DNA of 8,634 nucleotides, taken from assembly GCA_004552725.1 (NCBI GenBank), contig SFNM01000081.1, positions 1 through 8,634 on the forward strand, in the 5' to 3' direction. Position 1 is the stretch's first letter, and every line of letters begins with the position of its first letter. The stretch is from Bacteroidales bacterium (GTDB lineage: Bacteria; Bacteroidota; Bacteroidia; Bacteroidales; Muribaculaceae). Shown piece by piece: positions 1-6,513 of this stretch. The position numbers and the translations under genes were made by a program. A model generated the notes under the pieces. That model did no database searches, was not told where the DNA came from, and saw only the letters and a program-made list of their open reading frames with translations.

Positions 1-1109
1 TTAATGACGCCTCACACTGCGAAGCCGGCCTCTTCGAAGACTTTGAATACTACAAACGCCACCAGGCTTTCATCGACAATTACCATTTTGAAATGCGCAA
101 TGTCGATAACTTCTGCACATATCTCACCAACTTGGTTCGCTTCAAATGGGGTACTCTCGTGTCGGAGAGCGTACAAATCGACAAAGACCCCGAGGCTTCT
201 CGCGACGTCATCATCGTTAAAGTGGAACCCCGCACTCTCCCTGTGGAACTCGACGGCAAAATCTTCGTGCGCCGAAGTGGCTCTACTATGATGCTCAACG
301 ATGCTGAAGCACGCGAATTCTCCGAAGAACGTCTGGCTCTCGATTATCAAAGCAAAATCGAACGGCCTCAGTCTGAGTCATTATCCAACAATCTTCCCGA
401 GCAAGATCCGTTATCAGAGGTTAAACCAACACAGCCGGAACCGGAACAAACTTCTCCTGCGCTCGAACTCTCTGATGAAGACTCTTATAAGCCTTCTATT
501 CCTACCTCCCAGTGGCGACCAAACACGCTCCATCAGTGGGAAGACGGATACAAAGATCCCGCTTACTATATCTATATTAACAAGAACCACGAACTTCGAT
601 ACAGCGATACCGACCTTTACTGCGAAAAAGAGTTCGACCTGACTTTGGTGGTGAGCGAAGCAGAAACACAAGGATATCTCCTTCTGGTTTTCCCCAACCG
701 TGAGGCCCTCAAAATCCCTATCGACGAAATCCTCGAAAAGCCTCTAAATCAATCAATCGAATACTTTGATGCCCAGCCGATTTTCGCTTCGATTGTGACT
801 GCCGAACAGGGACTGCTCGTTGTTCTTACCGACTCCAAAGACAACCTTTACCAACGCGCTATACCCATTGGCCAAATCCCCGCAGCACACCTCAAGTCTA
901 CACCCGAGGCTATTATCGACGTCAACGGCGCTTGCGACATCGTGGCTTGCGAAACAATTGCCACCGACCAACTCACTTCATTCGACAGTGCGCTCTCTTC
1001 AAAAATCTCAGCACGCGCCATAGGATACACCATGCGGTGTAACCTCTCCTCCGACCGTGCTAATAGCATTATACAACGTGCTATCAACGACTGCGCTCCG
1101 TCTAAATAA
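1..1109 (+). CDS. AlbA_2 (Schlafen-type) domain protein, 3' part only
   Basis: The frame is open from the left edge (first full codon at base 3), so the true start lies upstream; an internal ATG at 93 is not the start. The window holds the last 368 residues. Residues about 54-110 look like the end of an AlbA_2 putative nucleic-acid-binding domain: a hydrophobic strand (VIIVKVEP), then the typical GKIFVRRSGST turn (residues 85-95). A linker rich in Pro, Glu, Gln and Ser follows (about 113-175). The last 180 or so residues are a mixed alpha/beta region that I do not recognise. AlbA_2 proteins are often regulators or ATP-binding proteins of unknown role, and nothing visible here gives a substrate. 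The stop is 9 bp before the glycosyltransferase start, which suggests an operon. The domain call is moderately sure; the function is unknown. Confidence 0.7.
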   Translation, partial: NDASHCEAGLFEDFEYYKRHQAFIDNYHFEMRNVDNFCTYLTNLVRFKWGTLVSESVQIDKDPEASRDVIIVKVEPRTLPVELDGKIFVRRSGSTMMLNDAEAREFSEERLALDYQSKIERPQSESLSNNLPEQDPLSEVKPTQPEPEQTSPALELSDEDSYKPSIPTSQWRPNTLHQWEDGYKDPAYYIYINKNHELRYSDTDLYCEKEFDLTLVVSEAETQGYLLLVFPNREALKIPIDEILEKPLNQSIEYFDAQPIFASIVTAEQGLLVVLTDSKDNLYQRAIPIGQIPAAHLKSTPEAIIDVNGACDIVACETIATDQLTSFDSALSSKISARAIGYTMRCNLSSDRANSIIQRAINDCAPSK

Positions 1110-1118
1110 TCCCTTGCA

Positions 1119-1880
1119 ATGCCCCTGTTTTCAATAATCACGATTTGCTTCAACGCGCAGGCCACCATCGCTCCGACGGTGACCTCCGTTGATGCTCAAT
1201 CATTTGCCGACTACGAGCACCTCATTATTGATGGCGCTTCGCGCGACAACACCCTCCAAATAATCTCCAAGATGTCATCAAACCCTCGGCGGATTGTGTG
1301 CTCCGACCCCGACCGAGGTATCTACGATGCTATGAACAAGGGGCTGCGCCAAGCATCCGGACGCTTCGTTATCTTCCTTAATGCAGGCGATAAGTTCCAT
1401 GGTAACAACGCATTGCAACTTATTGCAGATGCTGCCTATTACACCCCGGAAGCTCAAATTATCTACGGTCAAACCAATTTGGTCGATGCCCAAGGAAATT
1501 ACTTGTGCCTGCGCCATCTAACCGCTCCACCCAACCTTTCGTTCAAAGACTTCGCTCGCGGTATGCTGGTGTGTCATCAAGCATTTGTTGTCGACCGTAG
1601 CATCGCTCCACAGTACGACCTGAATTATCGACTCTCAGCCGATTATGATTGGTGTATCCGATGCCTGAAAGCATCTCGATATAACGCTTTCATCAACCAT
1701 GTCCTTATCGACTACTTAGCCGATGGCGCTTCTACGGCCAATCGTCGCCGTTCGCTGATGGAGCGCTTCAAAATAATGAGCCGATACTATGGCTTAGTGC
1801 CTACTCTTCTTCGTCATTTCGGCTTCATAGGCCGCTTTTTTCACCATCAACATACGTTAAATAAATCACGCAACCACTAA
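1119..1880 (+). CDS. Family 2 glycosyltransferase
   Basis: This 253-residue protein transfers a sugar from a nucleotide-sugar donor, probably to a cell-surface polysaccharide or glycolipid at the cytoplasmic face of the membrane. It has the GT-A fold signature of family GT2. The N-terminal strand FSIITICFNA (4-13) is followed by IDGASRDNT (37-45). An acidic patch, SDPDRGIYDAMNKG (62-75), precedes NAGDKF (88-93), which holds the metal/donor-binding position. CHQA (152-155) and DYDW (175-178) sit in the acceptor half. There is no signal peptide or membrane helix. The length fits the short GT2 proteins of Bacteroidetes capsule and LPS loci, but the neighbours here (AlbA_2, DUF4286, ruvC) are not glycan genes, so the acceptor cannot be inferred. 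The ATG at 1119 is chosen because it directly precedes the conserved first strand. Confidence 0.9.
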   Translation: MPLFSIITICFNAQATIAPTVTSVDAQSFADYEHLIIDGASRDNTLQIISKMSSNPRRIVCSDPDRGIYDAMNKGLRQASGRFVIFLNAGDKFHGNNALQLIADAAYYTPEAQIIYGQTNLVDAQGNYLCLRHLTAPPNLSFKDFARGMLVCHQAFVVDRSIAPQYDLNYRLSADYDWCIRCLKASRYNAFINHVLIDYLADGASTANRRRSLMERFKIMSRYYGLVPTLLRHFGFIGRFFHHQHTLNKSRNH

Positions 1881-1882
1881 TT

Positions 1883-2188
1883 ATGCTTTTATACAATACC
1901 ACTTTCGGCGTTGACAAGGCCATTCAAGACAAATTCATTCAATGGCTCCGTTTGGAGTTCATTCCCATAAGCACCGACAGTGAATACCTCTCTCAGCCGG
2001 AACTTTTCCGCGTCAACAGCAATGCCACCGACCCCTCAATGGCCAACTTTGCCCTCCATTTCCGAGCCGACTCGCGCGAGGATATCGAGAATTGGTATCA
2101 AGACCATGGTAGCAGCCTCTTCGACCAAATCATGCAGATTTGGAACGGCCAAGTAGTATTCTTTTCTACAACTCTCGAATCACTCTGA
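1883..2188 (+). CDS. DUF4286 family protein
   Basis: This is a small 101-residue protein that starts MLLYNTTFGVDK, then has an amphipathic segment (QDKFIQWLRLEFIP) and a C-terminal half ending WNGQVVFFSTTLESL. It matches my memory of DUF4286, a Bacteroidetes family of short ferredoxin-like-fold proteins with no known role, often found just ahead of ruvC. There is no signal peptide or membrane helix. It begins 2 bp after the glycosyltransferase stop, and its TGA (2186-2188) shares its last base with the ruvC ATG, so translational coupling is likely. The family assignment is from recalled sequence pattern and context; the function is unknown. Confidence 0.75.
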   Translation: MLLYNTTFGVDKAIQDKFIQWLRLEFIPISTDSEYLSQPELFRVNSNATDPSMANFALHFRADSREDIENWYQDHGSSLFDQIMQIWNGQVVFFSTTLESL

Positions 2189-2769
2189 TGCACGCTGACC
2201 CAAATGTGCGCGACTTTCAGCGCGTTATCATCGGTATCGACCCCGGCACCAATGTTATGGGGTATGGCATCCTTGGTGTGAATGGGAACAAACCGCAGAT
2301 GGTGGCTATGGGTGTGCTCACTCTTTCCAAGTTTGAAAGCCACTACCTTCGCCTACGTCGTATTTATGAACGCACACTCCAACTTTGCCGCCAATATTTG
2401 CCCGATGAAATGGCTATTGAGGCTCCTTTCTTCGGCAAAAACGTGCAATCAATGCTTAAGTTGGGTAGGGCACAAGGAGTGGCTATGGCTGCCGCTTTGG
2501 CTCAAGATGTGCCTATCACAGAATACGAACCGCGAAAAATCAAACAAGCAATCACCGGCAATGGTGCAGCATCCAAGGAGCAGGTGCAGCAAATGCTCCG
2601 CCATATCCTTTCAATCCCCCAAGAAAGTATTCTCCCACAACTCGATGCTACCGATGCTCTCGCTGCAGCACTATGTCACTTCTACGAATCTTCTAAGCCT
2701 ATTTCTTCGTCTAAGGCTTCTTCTTGGAAGGCTTTTATCGCCCAAAACCCCGACAAAGTGAAAAAGTGA
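2188..2769 (+). CDS. ruvC: Holliday junction resolvase RuvC
   Basis: RuvC is the endonuclease that cuts four-way DNA junctions symmetrically after RuvAB branch migration in recombinational repair. From the ATG at 2188 it has 193 residues, slightly longer than the roughly 173 of E. coli RuvC because of short extensions at both ends. All four acidic metal-binding residues are visible: D18 in IGIDPGTNVMGYG, E78 in AIEAPFFGKN, and D153 and D156 in QLDATDALAAALCH. The basic/Gly loop EYEPRKIKQAITGNGAASKEQV (112-133) matches the family's DNA-contact region. An in-frame ATG at 2140 exists, but it would bury 48 bases in the DUF4286 gene and add unrelated residues; the TGATG junction at 2186-2190 is the better start. 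The last 25 residues are Ser/Lys-rich. It is probably the last gene of the left operon, though I see no terminator before 2814. Confidence 0.96.
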   Translation: MHADPNVRDFQRVIIGIDPGTNVMGYGILGVNGNKPQMVAMGVLTLSKFESHYLRLRRIYERTLQLCRQYLPDEMAIEAPFFGKNVQSMLKLGRAQGVAMAAALAQDVPITEYEPRKIKQAITGNGAASKEQVQQMLRHILSIPQESILPQLDATDALAAALCHFYESSKPISSSKASSWKAFIAQNPDKVKK

Positions 2770-2813
2770 AATAAATTATCGCAAACGCCGTTATCATAAT
2801 AAATACTTTAATT

Positions 2814-4133
2814 ATGAAGCATCTGCCATTTCTCCTTATTTGCTCTTTATTTGCCTCGTCTGCCGGCGCCGCTTCGCTTTCAGTCGACGGCTCTCAAGTT
2901 GTGGAAATTCAGCCCGAACCATCTACCGGACTGCAATCTGTATATGTGATTGAGAATGCTTCTGCATCCACAATCTACTACACTTCTTCCGGCGGAAATG
3001 TAGTGTGGCAACGCTTCAGCAACCTCGGCGGCGGATATGCCGAAGAAATCACTCCTCAACGCAATGGCTCGCGATATTCAATCGTGCCAAACCAAGGTGA
3101 TATGGGATACATCATTACCGAAGACTCCAAGCAAACCTGCTTTTGGGTAGTGGACTATGCTCAGCACTCCTACCACATATCCAACATCTCTTTCGGCGAA
3201 AGCGATTGCAATCGCGCCATTCTTCTGGCCGACGGCTCTGCCGACGCAATCGCTTATTACTCTGTCAACGGCCGTCGTATCGTCCTCAGTCGCGACATCC
3301 AAGTGGAGTATTATTCTATGACTTACAACGAGGAAACCACCGAATTTGAACAATCTCGAACCACTGCATCAATTGACGATATCGATGGCCAATTTTCCGT
3401 GCCCGCTCCATTGTGCGACACTCAATTCACCATTTCCCCCGACCGCTTCGAACGCCAATGGGGTTATGGCAACTATATCTCTACTTCAACATTCTCTGCA
3501 GTGGCTATCGACGCTCGTACTTCCGCTCAACAAACCGAACGCGAAGTTGACAACGAAAAGCCTCTTGAAGCCGAATTAGGCGGCTCTGCCCCTTGCGAAA
3601 TCTCTTTCAAAGCCGCTCTTACCGATGCCGCTATCTTCCACCGATGGGAAATCTCCTCCGACTCTCAATTCGACACCGTTGACCTTCAATACAACGACTC
3701 TGAATTTACTTACACCTTCACCGAAGCCGGCACCACATACGTGCGATTAGTCGCTAACAATGCTGATGCAACCTGCGAATACATCTCCGACACTTACACC
3801 ATCTCTATCGGCGACTCGCAACTCGAATGTCCCAATGCCTTCTCACCCGGTGCCTCTGAAGGAGTCAACGACATTTGGAAGGTCTCGTTCCGCTCCATAA
3901 TCGAATTCGATTGCCATATCTTCAACCGTTGGGGCAAAGAAATCATTCATCTCACCGACCCATCGCAAGGTTGGGATGGACGTTTTAATGGCAAACTTGT
4001 ACCGTCAGGCACTTACTTCTATGTGATTAAAGCACGCGGCTCCGACAATCGAGATTATAATCTGTCGGGACACATCAACATCGTTAATTCTCGCACTCAA
4101 ACCTCTTCTTCAGCATCGGATCCGGTAGAATAA
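2814..4133 (+). CDS. Exported protein with T9SS type B sorting domain
   Basis: This 439-residue protein begins with a signal peptide (MKHLPFLLICSLFASSAGA, cleavage near residue 20). The middle (about 21-250) is beta-rich and not recognised. Residues about 258-334 look like a PKD/Ig-like beta-sandwich (FKAALTD...FHRWEISSDSQF...YTFTEAGTTYVRLVA). Residues 338-424 form a gliding-motility-associated C-terminal domain of the CHU_C/T9SS type B kind: CPNAFSPGASEGVNDIW, then FNRWGKEI, GWDGRFNGK and PSGTYFYVIKARG. Such domains direct secretion through the outer membrane by the type IX system and are usually cleaved or surface-attached. The product is therefore probably on the cell surface or secreted; its binding partner is unknown. 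It lies 44 bp after ruvC in an A/T-rich gap where no strict promoter box is visible, and is followed by the palindrome at 4150-4174. Confidence 0.88.
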   Translation: MKHLPFLLICSLFASSAGAASLSVDGSQVVEIQPEPSTGLQSVYVIENASASTIYYTSSGGNVVWQRFSNLGGGYAEEITPQRNGSRYSIVPNQGDMGYIITEDSKQTCFWVVDYAQHSYHISNISFGESDCNRAILLADGSADAIAYYSVNGRRIVLSRDIQVEYYSMTYNEETTEFEQSRTTASIDDIDGQFSVPAPLCDTQFTISPDRFERQWGYGNYISTSTFSAVAIDARTSAQQTEREVDNEKPLEAELGGSAPCEISFKAALTDAAIFHRWEISSDSQFDTVDLQYNDSEFTYTFTEAGTTYVRLVANNADATCEYISDTYTISIGDSQLECPNAFSPGASEGVNDIWKVSFRSIIEFDCHIFNRWGKEIIHLTDPSQGWDGRFNGKLVPSGTYFYVIKARGSDNRDYNLSGHINIVNSRTQTSSSASDPVE

Positions 4134-4149
4134 CAACCTTTTTCACCGA

Positions 4150-4174
4150 AAATTTTATTCTCTGAATAAAATTT
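4150..4174. repeat. Perfect 11-bp palindrome with 3-nt centre
   Basis: The left arm AAATTTTATTC (4150-4160) and the right arm GAATAAAATTT (4164-4174) are perfect reverse complements around TCT. The repeat sits 16 bp after the stop of the T9SS protein and ends two bases before the -7 box of the SPOR-folE promoter, so it covers the -33 region. It could be an operator for a dimeric repressor or an A/T-rich transcription stop for the upstream gene. A U-tract is missing beyond the right arm, which weakens the terminator reading. A second small hairpin (TTTTC 4140-4144 with GAAAA 4148-4152) shares its bases with the left arm, so the two cannot form together in RNA. Confidence 0.6.
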
Positions 4175-4176
4175 CG

Positions 4177-4184
4177 TAATTTTG
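4177..4184 (+). promoter_or_regulatory. -7 box of the SPOR-folE promoter
   Basis: TAATTTTG fits the Bacteroidetes sigma-ABfr -7 consensus TAnnTTTG exactly and lies 25 bases before the ATG at 4210. No clear TTTG is found at the expected -33 position; that stretch is occupied by the palindrome at 4150-4174. A promoter whose -33 region is an inverted repeat often depends on, or is blocked by, a regulator, but that is inference here. Confidence 0.6.
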
Positions 4185-4209
4185 CATTTCAATTGTAATA
4201 CACAGCAAA

Positions 4210-4689
4210 ATGATTAAGCGTTTCTTCCTTTATATCATCTGCATCAGTGCTTTCACCTCTGCTTTTGGCTTCGAACCTGCTGATAGCACTGCATCCATTA
4301 TTGACCGCCTCAACAGCCATCCTTCGGTGTCGATCAACATCCCCAACGGCTTGCCCGACCGATTGATTCAGGCTCCTGAACAAGCGACGGAAGAAGAAAC
4401 TCACCAATCTACCGCCAACCATCGCGTAGGTTATCGCGTGTTGGCTTTCGATGACAATACTCCCTCAACTGCTCAGCATGCCGCCCAGGCTCGAAAGCAA
4501 CAAATCGCTTCGCGCTTCCCGGAATTTGCCGTGTATGTGCAATTCAACTCTCCGTATTGGCGCGTCAAAGTAGGCGACTTCCGCACTCGTTCCGACGCCG
4601 AAAATGCCCTCGCCGCTATTCGCCAAGCCTTCCCCCAATTTTCTTCGCAACTTCGCATCGTGCGCGACCGCATAAATACTTCGAAATGA
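4210..4689 (+). CDS. Exported SPOR-domain protein
   Basis: This 159-residue protein has a signal peptide (MIKRFFLYIICISAFTSAFG, cleavage near 20). A low-complexity linker follows, then a C-terminal SPOR domain at about 72-153: VGYRVLAFDDNT, a helix with AAQARKQQIASRFP, and the diagnostic YWRVKVGDFRTRSDAENAL followed by the second helix. SPOR domains bind denuded glycan strands of peptidoglycan, so the protein is expected in the periplasm at the cell wall, perhaps at division sites. It has no catalytic domain. It starts 25 bases after a -7 box, and its TGA lies inside the folE start region (ATGA overlap at 4686-4689). The same SPOR/folE/tpiA neighbourhood is, as I recall, common in Bacteroides, which supports a real and conserved gene. 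Confidence 0.87.
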   Translation: MIKRFFLYIICISAFTSAFGFEPADSTASIIDRLNSHPSVSINIPNGLPDRLIQAPEQATEEETHQSTANHRVGYRVLAFDDNTPSTAQHAAQARKQQIASRFPEFAVYVQFNSPYWRVKVGDFRTRSDAENALAAIRQAFPQFSSQLRIVRDRINTSK

Positions 4690-5282
4690 ACCAACTACCC
4701 AACTACTCCAACGACGATCTCAAACGCATTGATGCAATCGCCGACCACATCCACAGCATCATAGAACTCCTTGGAGAAGACTCTGCCCGGCAAGGCCTCC
4801 TCAAAACACCTCATCGAGCCGCTAAAGCCCTATATTACCTTACATCGGGCTACCGATCCGATGCTCAAGCCGCTATGTCGCAAGCCCTCTTCGACCACGA
4901 AGGCTCGCAAATCGTGTCGGTTCGAGATATCGAATTCTATTCTATGTGCGAGCATCATATCCTACCTTTTTTCGGCAAAGTGTCCATAGCATATATTCCT
5001 TCCGAAAAAATCGTGGGCCTAAGCAAATTGGCTCGCGTGGTTGATATTTGCGCACACAAACTCCAAGTCCAAGAACGTCTTAGCGCTGAAATTTGTCACC
5101 ACATCCAGCAAGTCCTCCAGCCCGAAGGCGTGTTGGTAGTGTGTCACGCTCAGCATCTCTGCATGAAAATGCGCGGCGTGGAAAAACAAGACGCTTTTAC
5201 CACCACCATTCACCATTGCGGCGTTTTCTCTTCCGACCCGCAACTCCGCGCCGAAACTCTCGCTATCCTCAAAAATTCATAA
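4686..5282 (+). CDS. folE: GTP cyclohydrolase I
   Basis: FolE converts GTP to 7,8-dihydroneopterin triphosphate and formate, the first step of tetrahydrofolate synthesis (the product also feeds queuosine precursors). From the ATG at 4686 it has 198 residues, within the usual range for bacterial enzymes. The zinc ligands are visible as C88 and H91 in SMCEHHILPF and C159 in HAQHLCMKMRG. Other family signatures are LKTPHRAAKAL (39-49), GLSKLARVVD (111-120), LQVQERL (126-132) and QPEGVLVV (145-152). The frame stays open upstream to 4557, but that part is the SPOR gene read in another frame. The ATG overlaps the SPOR stop as ATGA, so translation is probably coupled to the SPOR gene. No strong terminator follows; the 7-bp inverted repeat at 5299-5321 has no U-tract. 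Confidence 0.96.
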   Translation: MNQLPNYSNDDLKRIDAIADHIHSIIELLGEDSARQGLLKTPHRAAKALYYLTSGYRSDAQAAMSQALFDHEGSQIVSVRDIEFYSMCEHHILPFFGKVSIAYIPSEKIVGLSKLARVVDICAHKLQVQERLSAEICHHIQQVLQPEGVLVVCHAQHLCMKMRGVEKQDAFTTTIHHCGVFSSDPQLRAETLAILKNS

Positions 5283-5298
5283 CGCTCTTGTATGCGTT

Positions 5299-5321
5299 TT
5301 TTGCCCTTTTATTTGGCAAAA
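5299..5321. repeat. 7-bp inverted repeat over the tRNA promoter -33 box
   Basis: TTTTGCC (5299-5305) and GGCAAAA (5315-5321) are perfect reverse complements around a 9-nt A/T-rich loop. The repeat begins 16 bp after the folE stop and its right arm starts on the last base of the TTTG box. It could be a weak folE terminator lacking a U-tract, or simply reflect the promoter sequence. Confidence 0.4.
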
Positions 5322-5343
5322 TGGCAGAAAAATCGTAAATTTG
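5312..5343 (+). promoter_or_regulatory. Full-consensus promoter for tRNA-Gly (and probably tpiA)
   Basis: TTTG at 5312-5315 (-33) and TAAATTTG at 5336-5343 (-7, matching TAnnTTTG) are separated by 20 bp, within the known Bacteroidetes spacing. The tRNA starts 13 bases after the -7 box. This is the best promoter in the window, and no other is visible before tpiA. Confidence 0.78.
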
Positions 5344-5355
5344 CACTCGATTTAT

Positions 5356-5428
5356 GCGGCAGTAGCTCAGTTGGTAGAGCATTGGCTTCCCAAGCCAAGG
5401 GTCGCGGGTTCGAACCCCGTTTGCCGCT
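5356..5428 (+). tRNA. tRNA-Gly, anticodon CCC
   Basis: The 73 bases fold into a full cloverleaf. The 7-bp acceptor pairs 5356-5362 with 5421-5427 (one G-T). The D-stem pairs GCTC with GAGC (5365-5368 with 5377-5380). The anticodon stem TTGGC/GCCAA (5382-5386, 5394-5398) closes a 7-nt loop with CCC at 5389-5391. The T-arm (5404-5420) has loop TTCGAAC. The discriminator is T (5428), as expected for bacterial tRNA-Gly. The CCA end is not encoded and must be added after transcription. The tRNA reads GGG codons by strict pairing; a second Gly tRNA elsewhere would be expected for the more common GGC/GGT codons. Confidence 0.97.
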
Positions 5429-5457
5429 CTTTTCAAATCCAATAAATACAATACAAA

Positions 5458-6213
5458 ATGAGAAAAAACATTGTTGCCGGCAACTGGAAAATGAACACCA
5501 CTGTAGCTGAAGGTGTTGCTCTTGCCAAAGAAGTCAACGACGCTCTCGCTCAAAACAAAGCCAATTGCGACGTTGTAATCTGCGTTCCCTTTACTCACCT
5601 CGCATCCGTTGCCGCCGTTATCGACCAAAATCTCCTCGGCCTCGGCGCTGAAAACTGCGCTGACCACACTTCCGGCGCTTACACCGGCGAAGTTTCCGCT
5701 TCTATGGTCGCTTCAACCGGCGCTAAATACGTTATCCTCGGCCACTCCGAACGCCGCCAATACTACGGCGAAACCTCCGCTACTCTCCGCGAAAAAATCG
5801 CCCTCGCTTTGGCCAACAACCTCACACCCATCTTCTGCATAGGTGAAGTCCTCGCTGAACGCGAAAACGGCACCTACAACGACGTTGTGAAAGCCCAAAT
5901 CGAAGAAGCTCTCTTCGACCTCTCCGCTGAAGACTTCTCCAAACTCGTTCTCGCTTACGAACCCGTTTGGGCCATCGGCACCGGCAAAACCGCTACCGCC
6001 GACCAAGCCGAAGATATGCACGCGCACATCCGCGCTACCATTGCTGCTAAATACGGCCAAGAAGTAGCCGACAACACCTCAATCCTCTACGGCGGCAGCT
6101 GCAAACCCTCCAACGCTGCAGAACTCTTCGCCAAACCCGACGTTGACGGCGGCCTCATCGGTGGCGCTTCCCTCAAATGCGCCGACTTTATGGGCATCGT
6201 TTCCGCTTTCTAA
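5458..6213 (+). CDS. tpiA: Triosephosphate isomerase
   Basis: TpiA interconverts dihydroxyacetone phosphate and glyceraldehyde 3-phosphate in glycolysis and gluconeogenesis, as a cytosolic dimeric TIM barrel. The 251-residue length is normal for the family. The active site is complete: K11 in AGNWKMN, H96 in ILGHSERR and E168 in LAYEPVWAIGTGKTAT, where residues 169-179 form the mobile loop 6. The phosphate-binding YGGS and DGGLIGGASL motifs are near the C-terminus. Codons are strongly biased to C-ending forms (CTC, GCC, GGC, GAC), unlike the more mixed neighbours, which fits high expression. The ATG lies 29 bases after the tRNA in an A-rich leader with no Shine-Dalgarno sequence. No separate promoter is visible, so it may share the tRNA transcript. 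A strong terminator follows at 6237. Confidence 0.97.
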   Translation: MRKNIVAGNWKMNTTVAEGVALAKEVNDALAQNKANCDVVICVPFTHLASVAAVIDQNLLGLGAENCADHTSGAYTGEVSASMVASTGAKYVILGHSERRQYYGETSATLREKIALALANNLTPIFCIGEVLAERENGTYNDVVKAQIEEALFDLSAEDFSKLVLAYEPVWAIGTGKTATADQAEDMHAHIRATIAAKYGQEVADNTSILYGGSCKPSNAAELFAKPDVDGGLIGGASLKCADFMGIVSAF

Positions 6214-6236
6214 TCTCCACCATCAATACCACCTCC

Positions 6237-6274
6237 AAGCCACGGCTTCCCCATCAGCCGTGGCTTACTTTTTT
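6237..6274 (+). terminator. Intrinsic terminator of tpiA
   Basis: AAGCCACGGCT (6237-6247) pairs perfectly with AGCCGTGGCTT (6256-6266) around an 8-nt loop. After AC comes a run of six T (6269-6274). It begins 23 bases after the tpiA stop and is a textbook rho-independent terminator. Confidence 0.92.
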
Positions 6275-6360
6275 CTCCCGCCACCACCCGCACCCGTCCA
6301 CCGCGTCCATCCGCGGGGCGGTTCGGTGGCGAGGCGGGAGCCGAGTGGCGCGGAAGCGCC
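6275..6360. repeat. GC-rich, self-complementary intergenic element
   Basis: 68 of these 86 bases are G or C (79%), far above the neighbouring genes. Outer arms CTCCCGCC (6275-6282) and GGCGGGAG (6333-6340) pair perfectly. Just inside them CCACC (6284-6288) pairs with GGTGG (6325-6329). An inner hairpin CCGCG/CGCGG (6301-6305, 6312-6316) fits within. Next to this a second hairpin, GGCGC/GCGCC (6347-6351, 6356-6360), is closed by a GGAA (GNRA) tetraloop. The element abuts the tpiA terminator T-tract. Several open frames cross it, but their translations are Pro/Arg/Gly-rich and match nothing I know. It may be a dispersed structured repeat or a REP-like element; its copy number cannot be judged from one window. 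Confidence 0.5.
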
Positions 6361-6513
6361 TCATCCACGATACCAACGGCGGTGACGCAACAGATGTAGC
6401 GCCATGAATACCGCAATGACATAGCCTAACTTGCCATGGAGACTATCACGCTTAGCCGGCAAAATCGCCGCTGCGGAGGGCTTCCTGCGCCTGTCGCTGT
6501 TGCTACGACTCAT
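6361..6513 (-). other. Short minus-strand frame with membrane-like C-terminus
   Basis: A 50-codon frame runs from ATG (complement of 6511-6513) to TGA (complement of 6361-6363). Its first 24 residues are Arg/Ser/Ala-rich and unremarkable; that part is antisense to the araC fragment. The last 26 or so (HGKLGYVIAVFMALH, then RHRRWYRG) read as one membrane helix followed by a basic His/Trp end. That pattern resembles the last helix of DUF4405 or cytochrome b561-like membrane proteins, where a histidine lies in the helix. No upstream continuation is seen. It could be the tail of a membrane gene moved here by rearrangement, a tiny membrane protein, or chance. The homology is a weak, unaided guess. 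Confidence 0.22.

Noticed and set aside
2140..2187. Upstream ATG extension of ruvC
   Set aside because: The extra 16 residues are the DUF4286 coding sequence in another frame and are absent from the RuvC family; the ATG at 2188 gives a normal start.
4557..4685. Upstream extension of folE
   Set aside because: The extra 43 residues are Arg/Pro-rich and come from the SPOR gene in another frame; the ATG at 4686 forms a standard ATGA overlap.
5269..5667. A 132-codon minus-strand frame over folE, the tRNA and tpiA
   Set aside because: It crosses a clear tRNA gene and lies antisense to the well-supported tpiA; the translation has no recognisable features.
6143..6422. Three overlapping open frames across the GC-rich element (two plus, one minus)
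   Set aside because: Their translations are Pro/Arg/Gly-rich, begin inside tpiA or run through its terminator, and show no family pattern. High GC content alone keeps such frames open.
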